Source of the DNA: an uncultured Collinsella sp.
Lineage (GTDB): Bacteria > Actinomycetota > Coriobacteriia > Coriobacteriales > Coriobacteriaceae
Direction of reading: 5' to 3'
Length of the DNA: 64,000 nt
Assembly (NCBI GenBank): GCA_959020715.1
Contig: CAUESV010000009.1
Location: 19,779 to 83,778 of the forward strand
The notes under the pieces: model-generated
What the model was told of the DNA's origin: nothing
The model's input: the letters and a program-made list of their open reading frames with translations, nothing else
Databases searched by the model: none
Shown here: piece by piece, positions 25,998 to 34,601 of the stretch
Layout of the letters: each line of letters starts with the position of its first letter
How positions within the stretch are numbered: position 1 is the stretch's first letter
Translations under genes and position numbers: made by a program

Positions 25998-26861
25998 ATG
26001 GCATTTAACGTTAACGCGCTCGGATTTGGCGACAACGTCGTCGATCGCTACGAGCATATCCACACCATGTATCCTGGCGGCAATGCGGTGAACTTTGCCG
26101 TCTATGCCAAGAAATGCGGTGCCGCACGCTCCGCATACATGGGCATTTTTGGCAATGACGCCGCTGCCGAGCATGTCATTGCAAGCCTCGAGGATGAGGG
26201 TATCGAGCTTGACAAGTGCGAGCAGATGATTGGCGAGAACGGAGCGGCTCGCGTGACCGTCGTTGACGGTGACCGTGTCTTCCTTGGCTCTAACGAGGGC
26301 GGTATCCGTGGCGATGCGCGCTATGTCCTCGATCGCTTTGACCTTGCGTACATGAAGCAGTTCGATGTGGTTCATTCGGGCAACTATTGCTTTACCGAGC
26401 GCGAGCTGCCCAAGCTGAAGGCTGCGGGCGTCACGGTTTCTTTTGACTTTTCGGACGACTCCACCGACGAGTACTACGAGCAGATTGCGCCCTACGTCGA
26501 TTTTGCTTTCTTTAGTGCGGCGGATGCCGCGAGCGAGGACGAGATTCGCGAGCGTCTGGCATGGGTGAAGGGCCTGGGTCCGCGTTTTGTGTCGGCTACG
26601 GCGGGCGCCGAGGGCTGCATTGCTTACGACGGCGAGCGTTATTACCGCCAGCTGGCTAAACCGGTAACGGACATGAAGGACACCATGGGGGCGGGCGACT
26701 CGTTCCTCACCTCGTTTTTGATGTGCTATCTCGATTCCGCCAAGCGTGGTGAGGATGGCGCCGAGGCCATCGAGCGCGCGCTCGACTTTGCTGCCGGGTT
26801 TGCCTCGACCGTGTGCGGCATGGAAGGTTCTTGGGGCCACGGAGCACCAATCGTCGAATAG
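25998..26861 (+). CDS. PfkB-family kinase (fructoselysine 6-kinase FrlD-like)
   Basis: 287 residues, 14 bp after the deglycase. The N-terminus GFGDNVVDRY then PGGNAVNFAVYAKK follows the FrlD pattern GDNCVDIY / SGGNAVNVAVY. The catalytic base and anion hole motif is DTMGAGDSF (about residues 227-235). It phosphorylates the C6 of the sugar moiety with ATP before cleavage by the deglycase. Typical length for the family. Confidence 0.9.
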   Translation: MAFNVNALGFGDNVVDRYEHIHTMYPGGNAVNFAVYAKKCGAARSAYMGIFGNDAAAEHVIASLEDEGIELDKCEQMIGENGAARVTVVDGDRVFLGSNEGGIRGDARYVLDRFDLAYMKQFDVVHSGNYCFTERELPKLKAAGVTVSFDFSDDSTDEYYEQIAPYVDFAFFSAADAASEDEIRERLAWVKGLGPRFVSATAGAEGCIAYDGERYYRQLAKPVTDMKDTMGAGDSFLTSFLMCYLDSAKRGEDGAEAIERALDFAAGFASTVCGMEGSWGHGAPIVE

Positions 26862-26931
26862 CTTAAGAAAGCGTACGGCGGTCTGGCTATGAGGCCTTGG
26901 ACAGCCGATGCAAAACAATAAGCGAAACGCG

Positions 26932-26965
26932 AAAAGGGGGCTCGCCATGTGGTGGGTCCCCTTTT
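26932..26965 (+). terminator. Intra-cluster terminator or processing hairpin
   Basis: AAAAGGGG-GC and GGT-CCCCTTTT form a hairpin with T4 at its base, inside a 121-bp gap. It splits the frl-core genes from the second kinase module. Confidence 0.65.
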
Positions 26966-26982
26966 GAACATTGGAGAAGACC

Positions 26983-27783
26983 ATGGGTATTAAAGCGTGT
27001 GCGGCTGGTTTTTGCTGTGCGGACGTCTATCAAAACATCGGCGTGTTCTATCCGACTGGTAATGGCATTGACTGGGGTATCCATCTTGCACGAATGGGCG
27101 TTTCGGTATCCGCCGTGTCGGTTGTCGGCAAGGACGAGTACGGAGACAAGATGAGAGAGGCGCTGGCCGCCGAGGGGTTCGATATCTCACATCTGCGGGT
27201 GGAGGATGGCGACACCTCGGTGATGCTCATGGCATTGAAAGACGGCGTCGATCGCGTGCATCTCGAGGCAATCGATGGCGTAATGGAGACATATCGACCG
27301 AATGAAGACGACCGGGCGTTTATCCTGGAGCATGACATCATTCATATCGACCTGTTTGGCAATTGTTTGGACCTCCTGCCCGAATGGCATGATGCGGGCA
27401 AGACAGTGGTTATGGACTTCTCGGTGTTCAGCCAGGATCCCGAATATGCATGTGAGGCTCATTTTCCTTACGTAGACTATGCGTTCATGTCGTTTGAAGA
27501 GGACACTCCGGAGCTACGAGACTGGGTACGCCACGTGCAGGGATTGGGACCGCGCGTTGCGGTTGCCACGCTTGGCGAGAAGGGAAGCATTGCCTATGAC
27601 GGTGAGCGCTTCTATGAGTGCGGGATCGTACCGGCGGAGAAGGTCGTTAATACCGTGGGTGCCGGCGACTCGTATATTGCCGGGTTTACCAAGGGCGTGA
27701 TCGATGGCCTTGATATTCCGGCGTGTATGAAGGCGGGCGCTGAGCTGTCGTCCCGAGTGATTGGTTCGTTTGAGCCGTACTAG
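26983..27783 (+). CDS. Second PfkB-family kinase, FrlD-related
   Basis: 266 residues with SD GGAGAAG. Overall organisation and the C-terminal NTVGAGDSYIAGF motif match FrlD-type kinases. The substrate-binding glycine pair near the N-terminus is changed (PTGNGIDWGIHLARMG instead of PGGN-AVN-AVY), so its sugar substrate probably differs from that of the first kinase. It begins the second sub-operon after a hairpin. A paralogous pair of FrlD-like kinases in one cluster is uncommon. Confidence 0.87.
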   Translation: MGIKACAAGFCCADVYQNIGVFYPTGNGIDWGIHLARMGVSVSAVSVVGKDEYGDKMREALAAEGFDISHLRVEDGDTSVMLMALKDGVDRVHLEAIDGVMETYRPNEDDRAFILEHDIIHIDLFGNCLDLLPEWHDAGKTVVMDFSVFSQDPEYACEAHFPYVDYAFMSFEEDTPELRDWVRHVQGLGPRVAVATLGEKGSIAYDGERFYECGIVPAEKVVNTVGAGDSYIAGFTKGVIDGLDIPACMKAGAELSSRVIGSFEPY

Positions 27784-27810
27784 GGTCAAATGCCTGGAAA
27801 GGAGTACGAA

Positions 27811-28671
27811 ATGGTTATCGACATGTTGGTTCAGCCCATGCTCTACGGCGAGATCTGTACGCCGGGTGATGAGCCTGATGGATTCGGTTTTTGGTCACGA
27901 GAATTTGGTATGGGGCATATGGGCCCCATGGATTGGGATGAGCTTCAAGTCGAGATGGACGTCTGCGATGTGCAGAAGAGCGTGCTCATGCCGCTCGATG
28001 TAACCACGGCATGCGGGGGGCATTTTGGCACCAATGACCAGATTGCCATGCTGGTTGCCGCGCATCCCGATCATCTGTGGGGATTTGCGAGCGTAGATCC
28101 GCAGGTGAGCGGTGCCGCAGGCGAATTGGAACGCGCCTTTACCGAGTTGGGGGCAAAGGGGCTTTGCCTGCATCCGGCAAAGCAGGGTTTTGCCCCCGAT
28201 GATGCTGTGGCCGAGCCGCTTTACGAGCTGTGCGAGCGTTATAACAAGCCGGTGGTTTTCCATGCCGGTATGTCTTGGGAACCGGGTGCAGAGCTCTCGC
28301 GCAGTAACCCGCTTGCATTTGAGCACACAATCGCAACGCATCCAAATGTGCGCTTTAGTTTAACCCACTTTGGCTGGCCCTGGGTGCGCGAGACCGTGGC
28401 GATGCTGCTCAAGTATCCCAACTGCTACGCGGACACCTCTATCACTTACATCGATTCGCCCGAGGAGATGATGCAGCGTCTTTTCACGGTCGATATGGGG
28501 CCGCTGTGGTATGAGCGCGCGCTATCGCATCAAGTGATGTTCGCCAGCAATACGCCACGCTTCCGTGCGTTCAAACTCAAGCGGGCGCTCGATACCGTGT
28601 CCATGCGCGATGATGCGCGAGAAAGGCTCTACTGGGGTAATGCCCTGCGTTTTCTTGAAGGGGATGAGTGA
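27811..28671 (+). CDS. Amidohydrolase-2 family (TIM-barrel metal-dependent hydrolase)
   Basis: 286 residues from the ATG after AAAGGAG; a start seven codons earlier is less well placed. Barrel strands with SVLMPLDVTTACGGHF, LWGFASVDP, KGLCLHPAKQGF, PVVFHAGMSW, FSLTHFGWPW and YADTSITY follow PF04909, with the His ligands in LHPA, FHAG and LTHFG. Family members hydrolyse or decarboxylate small carbonyl compounds. The usual N-terminal DxHxH is not seen (MVIDMLVQPM), so the metal site may be incomplete. Substrate unknown. Confidence 0.82.
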   Translation: MVIDMLVQPMLYGEICTPGDEPDGFGFWSREFGMGHMGPMDWDELQVEMDVCDVQKSVLMPLDVTTACGGHFGTNDQIAMLVAAHPDHLWGFASVDPQVSGAAGELERAFTELGAKGLCLHPAKQGFAPDDAVAEPLYELCERYNKPVVFHAGMSWEPGAELSRSNPLAFEHTIATHPNVRFSLTHFGWPWVRETVAMLLKYPNCYADTSITYIDSPEEMMQRLFTVDMGPLWYERALSHQVMFASNTPRFRAFKLKRALDTVSMRDDARERLYWGNALRFLEGDE

Positions 28672-28673
28672 AC

Positions 28674-29102
28674 ATGGTGACGCTCGAGACATTGAGCTAT
28701 CTATCGACTGCTCCGGACCAGTTCATCGATATTACCGAAGACGTGCACGCTGCCATCGAACGCAGCTCGGTGACGAATGGCTTGGCAGCGATTATTTTGT
28801 CGCATACGACCTGTGGAATCGTGGTAAACGAGGGGCTGCCCTGCGTGGAGACGGATCTTATGGAGACGCTTGATCGCATCGCCCCGCTCGATGCCCCCTA
28901 TGCGCATGCACACTTTCTGCCGAGCTATGGAGCTACCGGCAACAACTCCTGCGGGCATATCAAGAGCATGATTTGTGGAAACAGTTGTTTCTTTCCCGTC
29001 CAAGATGGCCATATCGTGTGCGGAGGTGCCCAGAACATCTATCTTGCGGAGTTTGACGGTCCGCAGAAGCGAAAAGTGTACGTCGAGGTGTTGGGGGAGT
29101 AA
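28674..29102 (+). CDS. YjbQ family protein (UPF0047)
   Basis: 142 residues. The ATG lies two bases after the previous stop, with AAGGGGATG as SD inside that gene. The conserved ILSHTTCGIVVNEG, NNSCGHIKSMICGNSCFFPV and IYLAEFDGPQKRKVYV tracts define YjbQ/UPF0047. Some members have weak thiamine-phosphate-synthase activity, but the physiological role is unknown. The usual HTT, H in GHIK and E in EFDGP are present. Its place between a hydrolase and a BtpA-like protein suggests an accessory enzymatic step in the pathway. Confidence 0.9.
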   Translation: MVTLETLSYLSTAPDQFIDITEDVHAAIERSSVTNGLAAIILSHTTCGIVVNEGLPCVETDLMETLDRIAPLDAPYAHAHFLPSYGATGNNSCGHIKSMICGNSCFFPVQDGHIVCGGAQNIYLAEFDGPQKRKVYVEVLGE

Positions 29103-29135
29103 CGCCCCTGCAATAGCCCTATGAAGGAGCACGTT

Positions 29136-29945
29136 ATGTCGTTTCTAACTTCGATGTTCAAGACCGAAAAGCCGGTTATCGGAATGCTGCACCTGCGTCC
29201 TCTGCCGGGCGATCCACTGTTTTATCCGGGTGGAATCGTATCGCAGGTCGTGGAAGCCGCCAAGCGCGATCTCGAAGCGTTGCAGCAGGGCGGTGTCGAT
29301 GGCATTTTGATTACCAATGAGCTCTCGATGCCCTATGAGCAGCACGTTTCTCCCTCAACCCTTGCATCGATGGGCTATGTAATCGGGGCTCTGTCCCATG
29401 ATCTGTCGACTCCTTGGGGAGCTGAGGCTATTTACGATGGTGATGCCACAATCGAGCTGTGCGCTGCCGTCGATGCGCAGTTCACGCGCTGCAATTTTTG
29501 CGGTGCCTGGGCCGGTGATCTCGGGCTGATTAACCGAGATTTCGCGCACACCATGCGTCGCAAGGCGGCGCTGCGCTTGGACGACCTCAAGCTTTTTCAC
29601 TTCATCACGAGCGAGGGGGAGGTTTATCTCAACGACCGCACGACTGCGGACATTGCCGATTCACTTCTCTTTAATTGCCTACCGGATGCGATGGTCATCG
29701 GCGGTTCGGCTGCCGGTCGTGGCGCTTCGGGCGAGCTTGCCGATGAGGTCCGCGAGCGTGTTGGCGAAGTGCCCGTGGTATGTGGCACCGGTTGTCGCGA
29801 AAATACCGTGGCTGACGTATTTGCTCACTACGATGGCGCGTTTGTCGGCACGTGCTTAAAGCGCGACGGAAAGCTGGATGCCCCGGTTGATGTTGAGCGG
29901 GTAGCTCGTTTTATGGCTGCCGCTCGTACGGCGCGAGGGGAGTAG
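29136..29945 (+). CDS. BtpA/SgcQ family TIM-barrel protein
   Basis: 269 residues from the ATG with GAAGGAG. PVIGMLHLRPLPGDP at the N-terminus and GVDGILITNELSMPY are signatures of the BtpA family, named for a cyanobacterial photosystem I factor but in heterotrophs encoded in sugar-phosphate operons (SgcQ). The C-terminus has VPVVCGTGCRENTVADVFAHYDG. The role is probably an aldolase- or isomerase-like step on a sugar phosphate. This is inferred from the operon. Confidence 0.88.
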   Translation: MSFLTSMFKTEKPVIGMLHLRPLPGDPLFYPGGIVSQVVEAAKRDLEALQQGGVDGILITNELSMPYEQHVSPSTLASMGYVIGALSHDLSTPWGAEAIYDGDATIELCAAVDAQFTRCNFCGAWAGDLGLINRDFAHTMRRKAALRLDDLKLFHFITSEGEVYLNDRTTADIADSLLFNCLPDAMVIGGSAAGRGASGELADEVRERVGEVPVVCGTGCRENTVADVFAHYDGAFVGTCLKRDGKLDAPVDVERVARFMAAARTARGE

Positions 29946-29951
29946 GCACCT

Positions 29952-31469
29952 ATGGCGCTCTATCTGGGTATTGATATTGGGACAAGCGCCTCTAAAGGCG
30001 TTTTAATCGATGATCGATGCAACATCGTTTGCCAAGCCTCTTGTGGACACGAGACGGACAACCCGTGTGATGGATGGTACCAGCATGATGCGGAGGCAGT
30101 TTGGTGGGGCGATTTTTGCCGCCTGTCGCGCGAGCTGGTGGCGCGATCGGGGGTTAACGCGGCACAGATCGGATGCGTGGGCCTTTCCGCATTGGGTTGC
30201 GACTGTGTGCCGGTCGATACCGAGTGCAACGCGCTGGCGCCCGCGATTTTGTATGGAGTCGATGCACGTTCGAAGCCGCAGATTGACGAGCTTCTTTCCG
30301 AATATGGGTCAGATCGCGCGCGCGAGCTTTTCGGGCACGATCCCTGTTCGTCAGATATTGCTCCTAAGATCTTGTGGTTTAAGGAGAATATGCCCGAGGT
30401 GCACGAACGTGCCGCGAAGTTCCTGACGGCGTCATCGTTTCTGTGCGCAAAGTTGACGGGGCGTTTTACGGTGGACCGTTATTTGGCGGAGGATTTTCTT
30501 CCCCTATATGACCGCTACACTTGGAAGGTTGATGCTCGGGAATGTGCTCGTTTCTGCCGGCCTGACCAGATGGCGGAGGTAATGTCGGCTACCGATATTG
30601 CCGGGGTGATTACGCAACGTGCGGCTGAGGCGACGGGGCTCGCGGCAGGGACACCTGTCTTAGTGGGAACGGGCGACTCTGGTGCCGAGGCCATTTCGAC
30701 GGGTGTATTCCGTCCCGGCGATATGATGGTTCAGTTGGGGAGTACGGCGTATTTCATCTACCTAGCTGATCATATGGTCGATGATGCCCGTCTGTGGCCA
30801 GGGACGTTTATCATTCCCGGAACTTACGGGATCTGCGCGGGGACCAATACGGCGGGTGCGCTCACATCGTGGCTGCGCCAAGAGCTGTATCGCGACGCCG
30901 TAGAGGCCGAGGGCCACGGTGGCCCCGATGTATATTCGGTTATGGCGCATGATGCCGCCGACGTGGCGCCGGGTGCCGATGGGCTCCTGTGTCTGCCGTA
31001 CTTTGCGGGGGAGCGTACTCCGCTCAACGATCCCGAGGCGCGTGGCGTCTTCTTTGGCCTGACCGGAAGGCATACGCGAGCCCATATGGTTCGCGCCGCC
31101 TTGGAAGGCGTCGCGTATACCGTTGCATCCCATGTCGACATTATCGAGCGAGAGCATGGACTGCCAATTGGGCGCATTATGCTTGTCGGAGGTGGAACCA
31201 AGAATCCAGTTTGGATGCAGGCTATCGCCGACGTATGCGGGCGCGAGGTCTCGGTTGCCAAGGTTACGGTGGGCGCATGTTTCGGTGATGCCATCATGGC
31301 AGCTCTCGCAGGTGGCGCCTATGCATCATGGGATGAGCTCGCCCAAGTCCTTGGCGTTGCGCAAACAATCGTGCCCGATATGGCTGCCCACGAGTTATAT
31401 GCGTCGCGTCGTCATATCTTTGACGAATTGTATGCACGTAATCGTGATCTCATGCACGAATTGGTGTAA
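29952..31469 (+). CDS. FGGY-family carbohydrate kinase (xylulokinase-like)
   Basis: 505 residues, 6 bp after the BtpA-like gene. ATP/phosphate loop LGIDIGTSASKGVLID opens the first actin-like domain. The second has VLVGTGDSGAEAISTG, GLLCLPYFAGERTPLNDPEARG and VGGGTKNPVWMQAIADV, close to xylulokinases. It phosphorylates a ketose or sugar alcohol. Having an FGGY kinase beside two PfkB kinases implies more than one sugar substrate or a branched pathway. It is the last gene of the cluster. Confidence 0.92.
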   Translation: MALYLGIDIGTSASKGVLIDDRCNIVCQASCGHETDNPCDGWYQHDAEAVWWGDFCRLSRELVARSGVNAAQIGCVGLSALGCDCVPVDTECNALAPAILYGVDARSKPQIDELLSEYGSDRARELFGHDPCSSDIAPKILWFKENMPEVHERAAKFLTASSFLCAKLTGRFTVDRYLAEDFLPLYDRYTWKVDARECARFCRPDQMAEVMSATDIAGVITQRAAEATGLAAGTPVLVGTGDSGAEAISTGVFRPGDMMVQLGSTAYFIYLADHMVDDARLWPGTFIIPGTYGICAGTNTAGALTSWLRQELYRDAVEAEGHGGPDVYSVMAHDAADVAPGADGLLCLPYFAGERTPLNDPEARGVFFGLTGRHTRAHMVRAALEGVAYTVASHVDIIEREHGLPIGRIMLVGGGTKNPVWMQAIADVCGREVSVAKVTVGACFGDAIMAALAGGAYASWDELAQVLGVAQTIVPDMAAHELYASRRHIFDELYARNRDLMHELV

Positions 31470-31491
31470 TGCTGCCGAATTGTACTGCCTA

Positions 31492-31536
31492 CCAATAGGG
31501 ACTGCGTTGTGCGATTCGCATGTCCCTTGGCATTTT
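31492..31536 (+). terminator. Terminator at the end of the catabolic cluster
   Basis: CCAA-TA-GGGAC and GTCCCTTGG are inverted around a 19-nt loop and followed by CATTTTTG. The loop is long, so the strength is moderate. Confidence 0.55.
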
Positions 31537-31548
31537 TGCCCACAGGGG

Positions 31549-32331
31549 TTAGCGAAGGTCAAAAACAGAGTGCGCATTTGCTAAAACTACCGACTCGATG
31601 CGCTTTGCGTCACAGTTTTTGAGTGAGGCAATGCGCATCGAGGTCCTTGCGAGCGATCTGATGAGCGACTGCGCGCTTGTTTCTGTGTTTGGCTCGGCCG
31701 GCGCATCGGTCTCGAGCAGTAGACGGTCGAGTGGAATCTGTCGGGCATATTCGCGACCGCGCTTGGTGGCGAGCATACGCTCGTTCACGGAAAAATAGCA
31801 GCCTGCGTTTCGCGCGCGGGCGAGTTCGTCCGAAGTGCCGCTAAACCAGTGGAAGATGCTAGCGGGGGAGTCGGGGTTTGGGATGAGCAGTCCATGCAAT
31901 TCGAGGATGTCCAGTACGGCTCCTGCCGAACGAACGGCGTGAATTGATATCACACGCCCGACAAGAGGATGCTGCACGAGCGCATCGTAGAGCCGGTCAA
32001 GCGCCTGTATTTGTAGCGGCTCGCTTCCTGCAAAGTGTGCGGAAAAGTCGAGTCCCACCTCGCCGATGTAGCGCTCTTGGGCAGCAACTTCGCAAAGCAG
32101 ATCGACTTCGGCAGGACCGCAGCGGCCGTCGGCGAGCCACCAGGGGTGGAGCCCAACGCCAGCGATGATGCCTGGTAGGCGACGGGCGCGCTCGTTTGCG
32201 CTAGCGAAGTCGCGTGGATCGACGCCGCAATCAAATAGACCCAAGCCCAGCGCCGTCGCCTCATCGGCAACGGCGTCCGGGTGAGCCATTAAATCAAGAT
32301 GGCAGTGTGCATCAAATAACCGGGGCTCCAT
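31549..32331 (-). CDS. TatD family metal-dependent hydrolase
   Basis: 260 residues. RLFDAHCHLD (HxH metal site at residues 9-11), GEVGLDF, the His of SIHAV and LLLETDAP (metal Asp) match the TatD deoxyribonuclease family. Members act as 3'-5' exonucleases or D-aminoacyl-tRNA deacylase-like hydrolases. The start lies 14 bp after the end of the TcdA gene on the same strand, so they are probably co-transcribed. Confidence 0.9.
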   Translation of the reverse strand: MEPRLFDAHCHLDLMAHPDAVADEATALGLGLFDCGVDPRDFASANERARRLPGIIAGVGLHPWWLADGRCGPAEVDLLCEVAAQERYIGEVGLDFSAHFAGSEPLQIQALDRLYDALVQHPLVGRVISIHAVRSAGAVLDILELHGLLIPNPDSPASIFHWFSGTSDELARARNAGCYFSVNERMLATKRGREYARQIPLDRLLLETDAPAEPNTETSAQSLIRSLARTSMRIASLKNCDAKRIESVVLANAHSVFDLR

Positions 32332-32345
32332 CTCGGCGCGCTCCG

Positions 32346-33143
32346 CTAGTCCAGACGTTGGCCATCGGAGCGTACGCGCTCGGTGCCGCGGCCACTGATC
32401 TGGCGGATAACCTCGCCGGCGATCATCTGACCCATGATGGGCGGCATAAAACTGGCGGTTCCGAGCTCGGTACGCTCATGGATGTTGGAAGGGTCGCGGG
32501 GCTGTGTCTTAACCGATTCCTCGCAGCTAAACAGTACATGCAGGCTCTTGATGCCGCGCTTCTTGCATTCTTTGCGCATAATGCGGCTCATGGGGTCACG
32601 TACCGTATCGAAAATGTCGGCAAAGCGGAGGCACTCGGGATGGAGCTTGTTGGCCCCGCCCATGGAGCTAACCAAACGAATGTCGTGGTCCTGAGCATAT
32701 TTAGCAATGGTGAGCTTGGCCGAGATGGTGTCGATGGCGTCGACGACGTAGTCGAGCTTGCCACCTGTCTGCTCCAAAACGCTCGCGAAGAAATCGTCGA
32801 TGTTGTCGCTCAGCAAGTATTCAGTTCGCTTGATGACGATGGCGGCGGGATTGATGTCGTGGATCATGGCTTCCATCACGTCAACCTTGCGCTTGCCGAC
32901 GGTGCTGTGAAAGGCGATGGCCTGGCGATTGATATTGCTGGGCGCGATGATGTCCTTGTCCAGAATGACGAAATGACCGATACCGCCGCGGGCAAGTGCC
33001 TCGCAGCAATTGGAGCCCACACCTCCGCAGCCGAGCACCAGCACCGTAGCATCGGCGAGCTTATCGAGTGCCTCGTGGCCCATGATGATCTCGAGCTTGG
33101 TGTCGCGTGTCTCGATGGCGGCTGCGGCAGCGGTTTCGGTCAT
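32346..33143 (-). CDS. tcdA: tRNA threonylcarbamoyladenosine dehydratase (ThiF/E1-like)
   Basis: 265 residues. The ATP-binding motif VLVLGCGGVGSNCCEALARGG-type (residues about 30-50), the Asp of LDKD and the NINRQ motif are those of E1-like adenylating enzymes. The C-terminal part with GSRDPSNIHERTELGT-type residues fits TcdA/CsdL, which cyclises t6A37 of tRNAs to ct6A. There is no CxxC zinc pair. Length matches the family (about 250-270). It is first in the operon with the tatD-like gene. Confidence 0.86.
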   Translation of the reverse strand: MTETAAAAAIETRDTKLEIIMGHEALDKLADATVLVLGCGGVGSNCCEALARGGIGHFVILDKDIIAPSNINRQAIAFHSTVGKRKVDVMEAMIHDINPAAIVIKRTEYLLSDNIDDFFASVLEQTGGKLDYVVDAIDTISAKLTIAKYAQDHDIRLVSSMGGANKLHPECLRFADIFDTVRDPMSRIMRKECKKRGIKSLHVLFSCEESVKTQPRDPSNIHERTELGTASFMPPIMGQMIAGEVIRQISGRGTERVRSDGQRLD

Positions 33144-33230
33144 AAATATCCTCCGATGGGGAAGCAGGTCGTGTTTTAGCTATCGCCATTATAGGTATTA
33201 TTACGATTCCATTTGAGCCCTAGGTGATTG

Positions 33231-33359
33231 TTGAAATGGGCAGGGATTCGCATAAGATGAAGCAGATGGCACCCGTTGCCGCGGGTTAGCCAACTCCGAA
33301 ACACGTTTTTGGCGTGAGAAGTGGCCGTCTTCGCATTACGCGGAGGCGGCTATTTTTTT
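33231..33359 (+). ncRNA. Candidate small RNA of about 95 nt with its own promoter and terminator
   Basis: TTGAAA (33231-33236) and TAAGAT (33253-33258) with a 16-bp spacer would start transcription near 33265. The transcript holds hairpins CCCG/CGGG and CACG/CGTG, then the strong terminator GCCGTCTTCGC-ATTAC-GCGGAGGCGGC with a T7 run (33324-33359). No reading frame of meaning lies inside. It could be an sRNA or a leader that is terminated before sdpR. I do not recognise an Rfam class. Confidence 0.6.
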
Positions 33360-33369
33360 GAGTACAAGA

Positions 33370-33407
33370 TTAGATAGTTAGACAAACATCTAAATATCGA
33401 GTATAGT
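33370..33407 (+). promoter_or_regulatory. Promoter and operator of the sdpR-sdpI operon
   Basis: TTAGAC (33378-33383) and TATAGT (33402-33407) are spaced by 18 bp. The inverted repeat TTAGAT-N12-ATCTAA (33370-33393) covers the -35 region, as expected for autorepression by the ArsR-type product. Confidence 0.6.
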
Positions 33408-33441
33408 GTGCGCGTCATGAGAGATGGTGAGAGGAGGTCTT

Positions 33442-33720
33442 ATGCCGGGAGAGGGTTTTAAGGCGCTGGCCGATCCTACGCGGCGGCGCATTTTGGAACT
33501 GCTGCGCGAGGGCAATTGCACGGCCGGGGAGCTTGCTGAGCATTTTGACATCAGCAAGCCGTCGTTGAGCCATCACTTGGCGACGCTCAAAAGCGCCGGG
33601 TTGGTGACCGACGAACGTCATGGCCAAAGCATCGTTTACAGCTTAAACACCACCGTCATGCAGGATTTAATAGGCTGGTTTATGGGCTTTACAAACACTG
33701 AAGGTGATAAGGATGAATAA
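33442..33720 (+). CDS. ArsR/SmtB-type repressor, SdpR-like
   Basis: 92 residues from the ATG behind GAGAGGAGG. The winged helix is complete: FKALADPTRRRILELLREG, the recognition helix ISKPSLSHHLATLKSAGLV and a wing DERHGQSIVYSL. It lacks the CVC and other metal-binding cysteines of metal sensors, in line with SdpR-type autorepressors that respond to the state of their SdpI partner. Its last 8 nt overlap the start of the SdpI-like gene. Confidence 0.9.
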   Translation: MPGEGFKALADPTRRRILELLREGNCTAGELAEHFDISKPSLSHHLATLKSAGLVTDERHGQSIVYSLNTTVMQDLIGWFMGFTNTEGDKDE

Positions 33721-34417
33721 CGAAAACAAGGGCATTCACCCCACGGGGGTATCGTCGCGCGTGTGGATTGCGCTGGTCGCTCTGTGCGTCGCCAATGTCG
33801 TAGCGCATCTCATGGTGATGCCGAGCTTGCCTGCGCAGATTCCCACGCACTGGGGCGCGAACGGCGCCGTCGACGGTTGGGGTCCTAGCTGGATGGCCTC
33901 CGCGCTCGGCGTGCTGCCTCTGGCGCTTCTCGCAATGTTCTGCGTGGCGCCGCGCATCGACCCCAAAGGTGAGGCATATCGAACCTCGGGCAAGTTCTAC
34001 CAGGGCTTCGTAATCGCCTTCACCTTGTTCATGTGCGCCATAAGCTGGCTGGGAGAGCTTACGGTCTGGGGCGTGGTGCCGGCGGTCGGTTCGGTCAACG
34101 TGCTGATTTCCGGTGTTGTCGGTTTGCTGTTCATCGGCGTAGGCAACTACTTGCCGCGTGTGAAGCAGAACTATACGCTCGGTATCAAGACACCTTGGGC
34201 GCTTGCCGATCCCGAAAACTGGCGCCGTACGCAGCGTTTTGGCGGCGCCTGCTTTATGGTGCTGGGTATTGGCCTGATTGTGATGGGCGTGGCAGGCAGC
34301 GTGCTTTCGAGTGAAGTCGTCGCCGCGGTGATTGCGGTTCTGGCGTTTGGTTCGGTCGGAGCCGTCTACGTCTACTCGTATCTGCTATGGCGCAAATCGC
34401 AGCGAGTCGCTCGTTAA
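33713..34417 (+). CDS. SdpI-family membrane protein
   Basis: 234 residues, translationally coupled to the repressor. Six or so hydrophobic segments are seen. The N-terminus has the DUF1648 motif MPSLPAQIPTHWGANGAVDGWG, and the middle has the SdpI motif GNYLPRVKQNYTLGIKTPWALADPENW. In Bacillus subtilis SdpI gives immunity to the toxin SDP and sequesters SdpR at the membrane. No sdpABC toxin genes are present here, so it may sense foreign toxins or membrane stress. Confidence 0.93.
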   Translation: MNNENKGIHPTGVSSRVWIALVALCVANVVAHLMVMPSLPAQIPTHWGANGAVDGWGPSWMASALGVLPLALLAMFCVAPRIDPKGEAYRTSGKFYQGFVIAFTLFMCAISWLGELTVWGVVPAVGSVNVLISGVVGLLFIGVGNYLPRVKQNYTLGIKTPWALADPENWRRTQRFGGACFMVLGIGLIVMGVAGSVLSSEVVAAVIAVLAFGSVGAVYVYSYLLWRKSQRVAR

Positions 34418-34482
34418 GGTTGCGGAAAACTAGCGTACGCAGTTCATAGTATGTTCCGGGGGACTTTTCCCAGGTAGTATTA

Positions 34483-34511
34483 GGGGGTGTGGGCAACCAT
34501 GCCCCTTTTTC
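34483..34511 (+). terminator. Weak terminator or leader hairpin before ettA
   Basis: GGGG-GTGTGG and CCATGCCCC form an imperfect hairpin followed by CTTTTTC, after sdpI and about 90 bp before ettA. Confidence 0.4.
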
Positions 34512-34601
34512 GTTACGTTTCAGAGCTGGTTCCCTCATTTCGTTTCCACTAAAGCGAATCAAGAATAGGGAAACAGCAGGTAGAAAGGATAGAACAGACA
34601 T

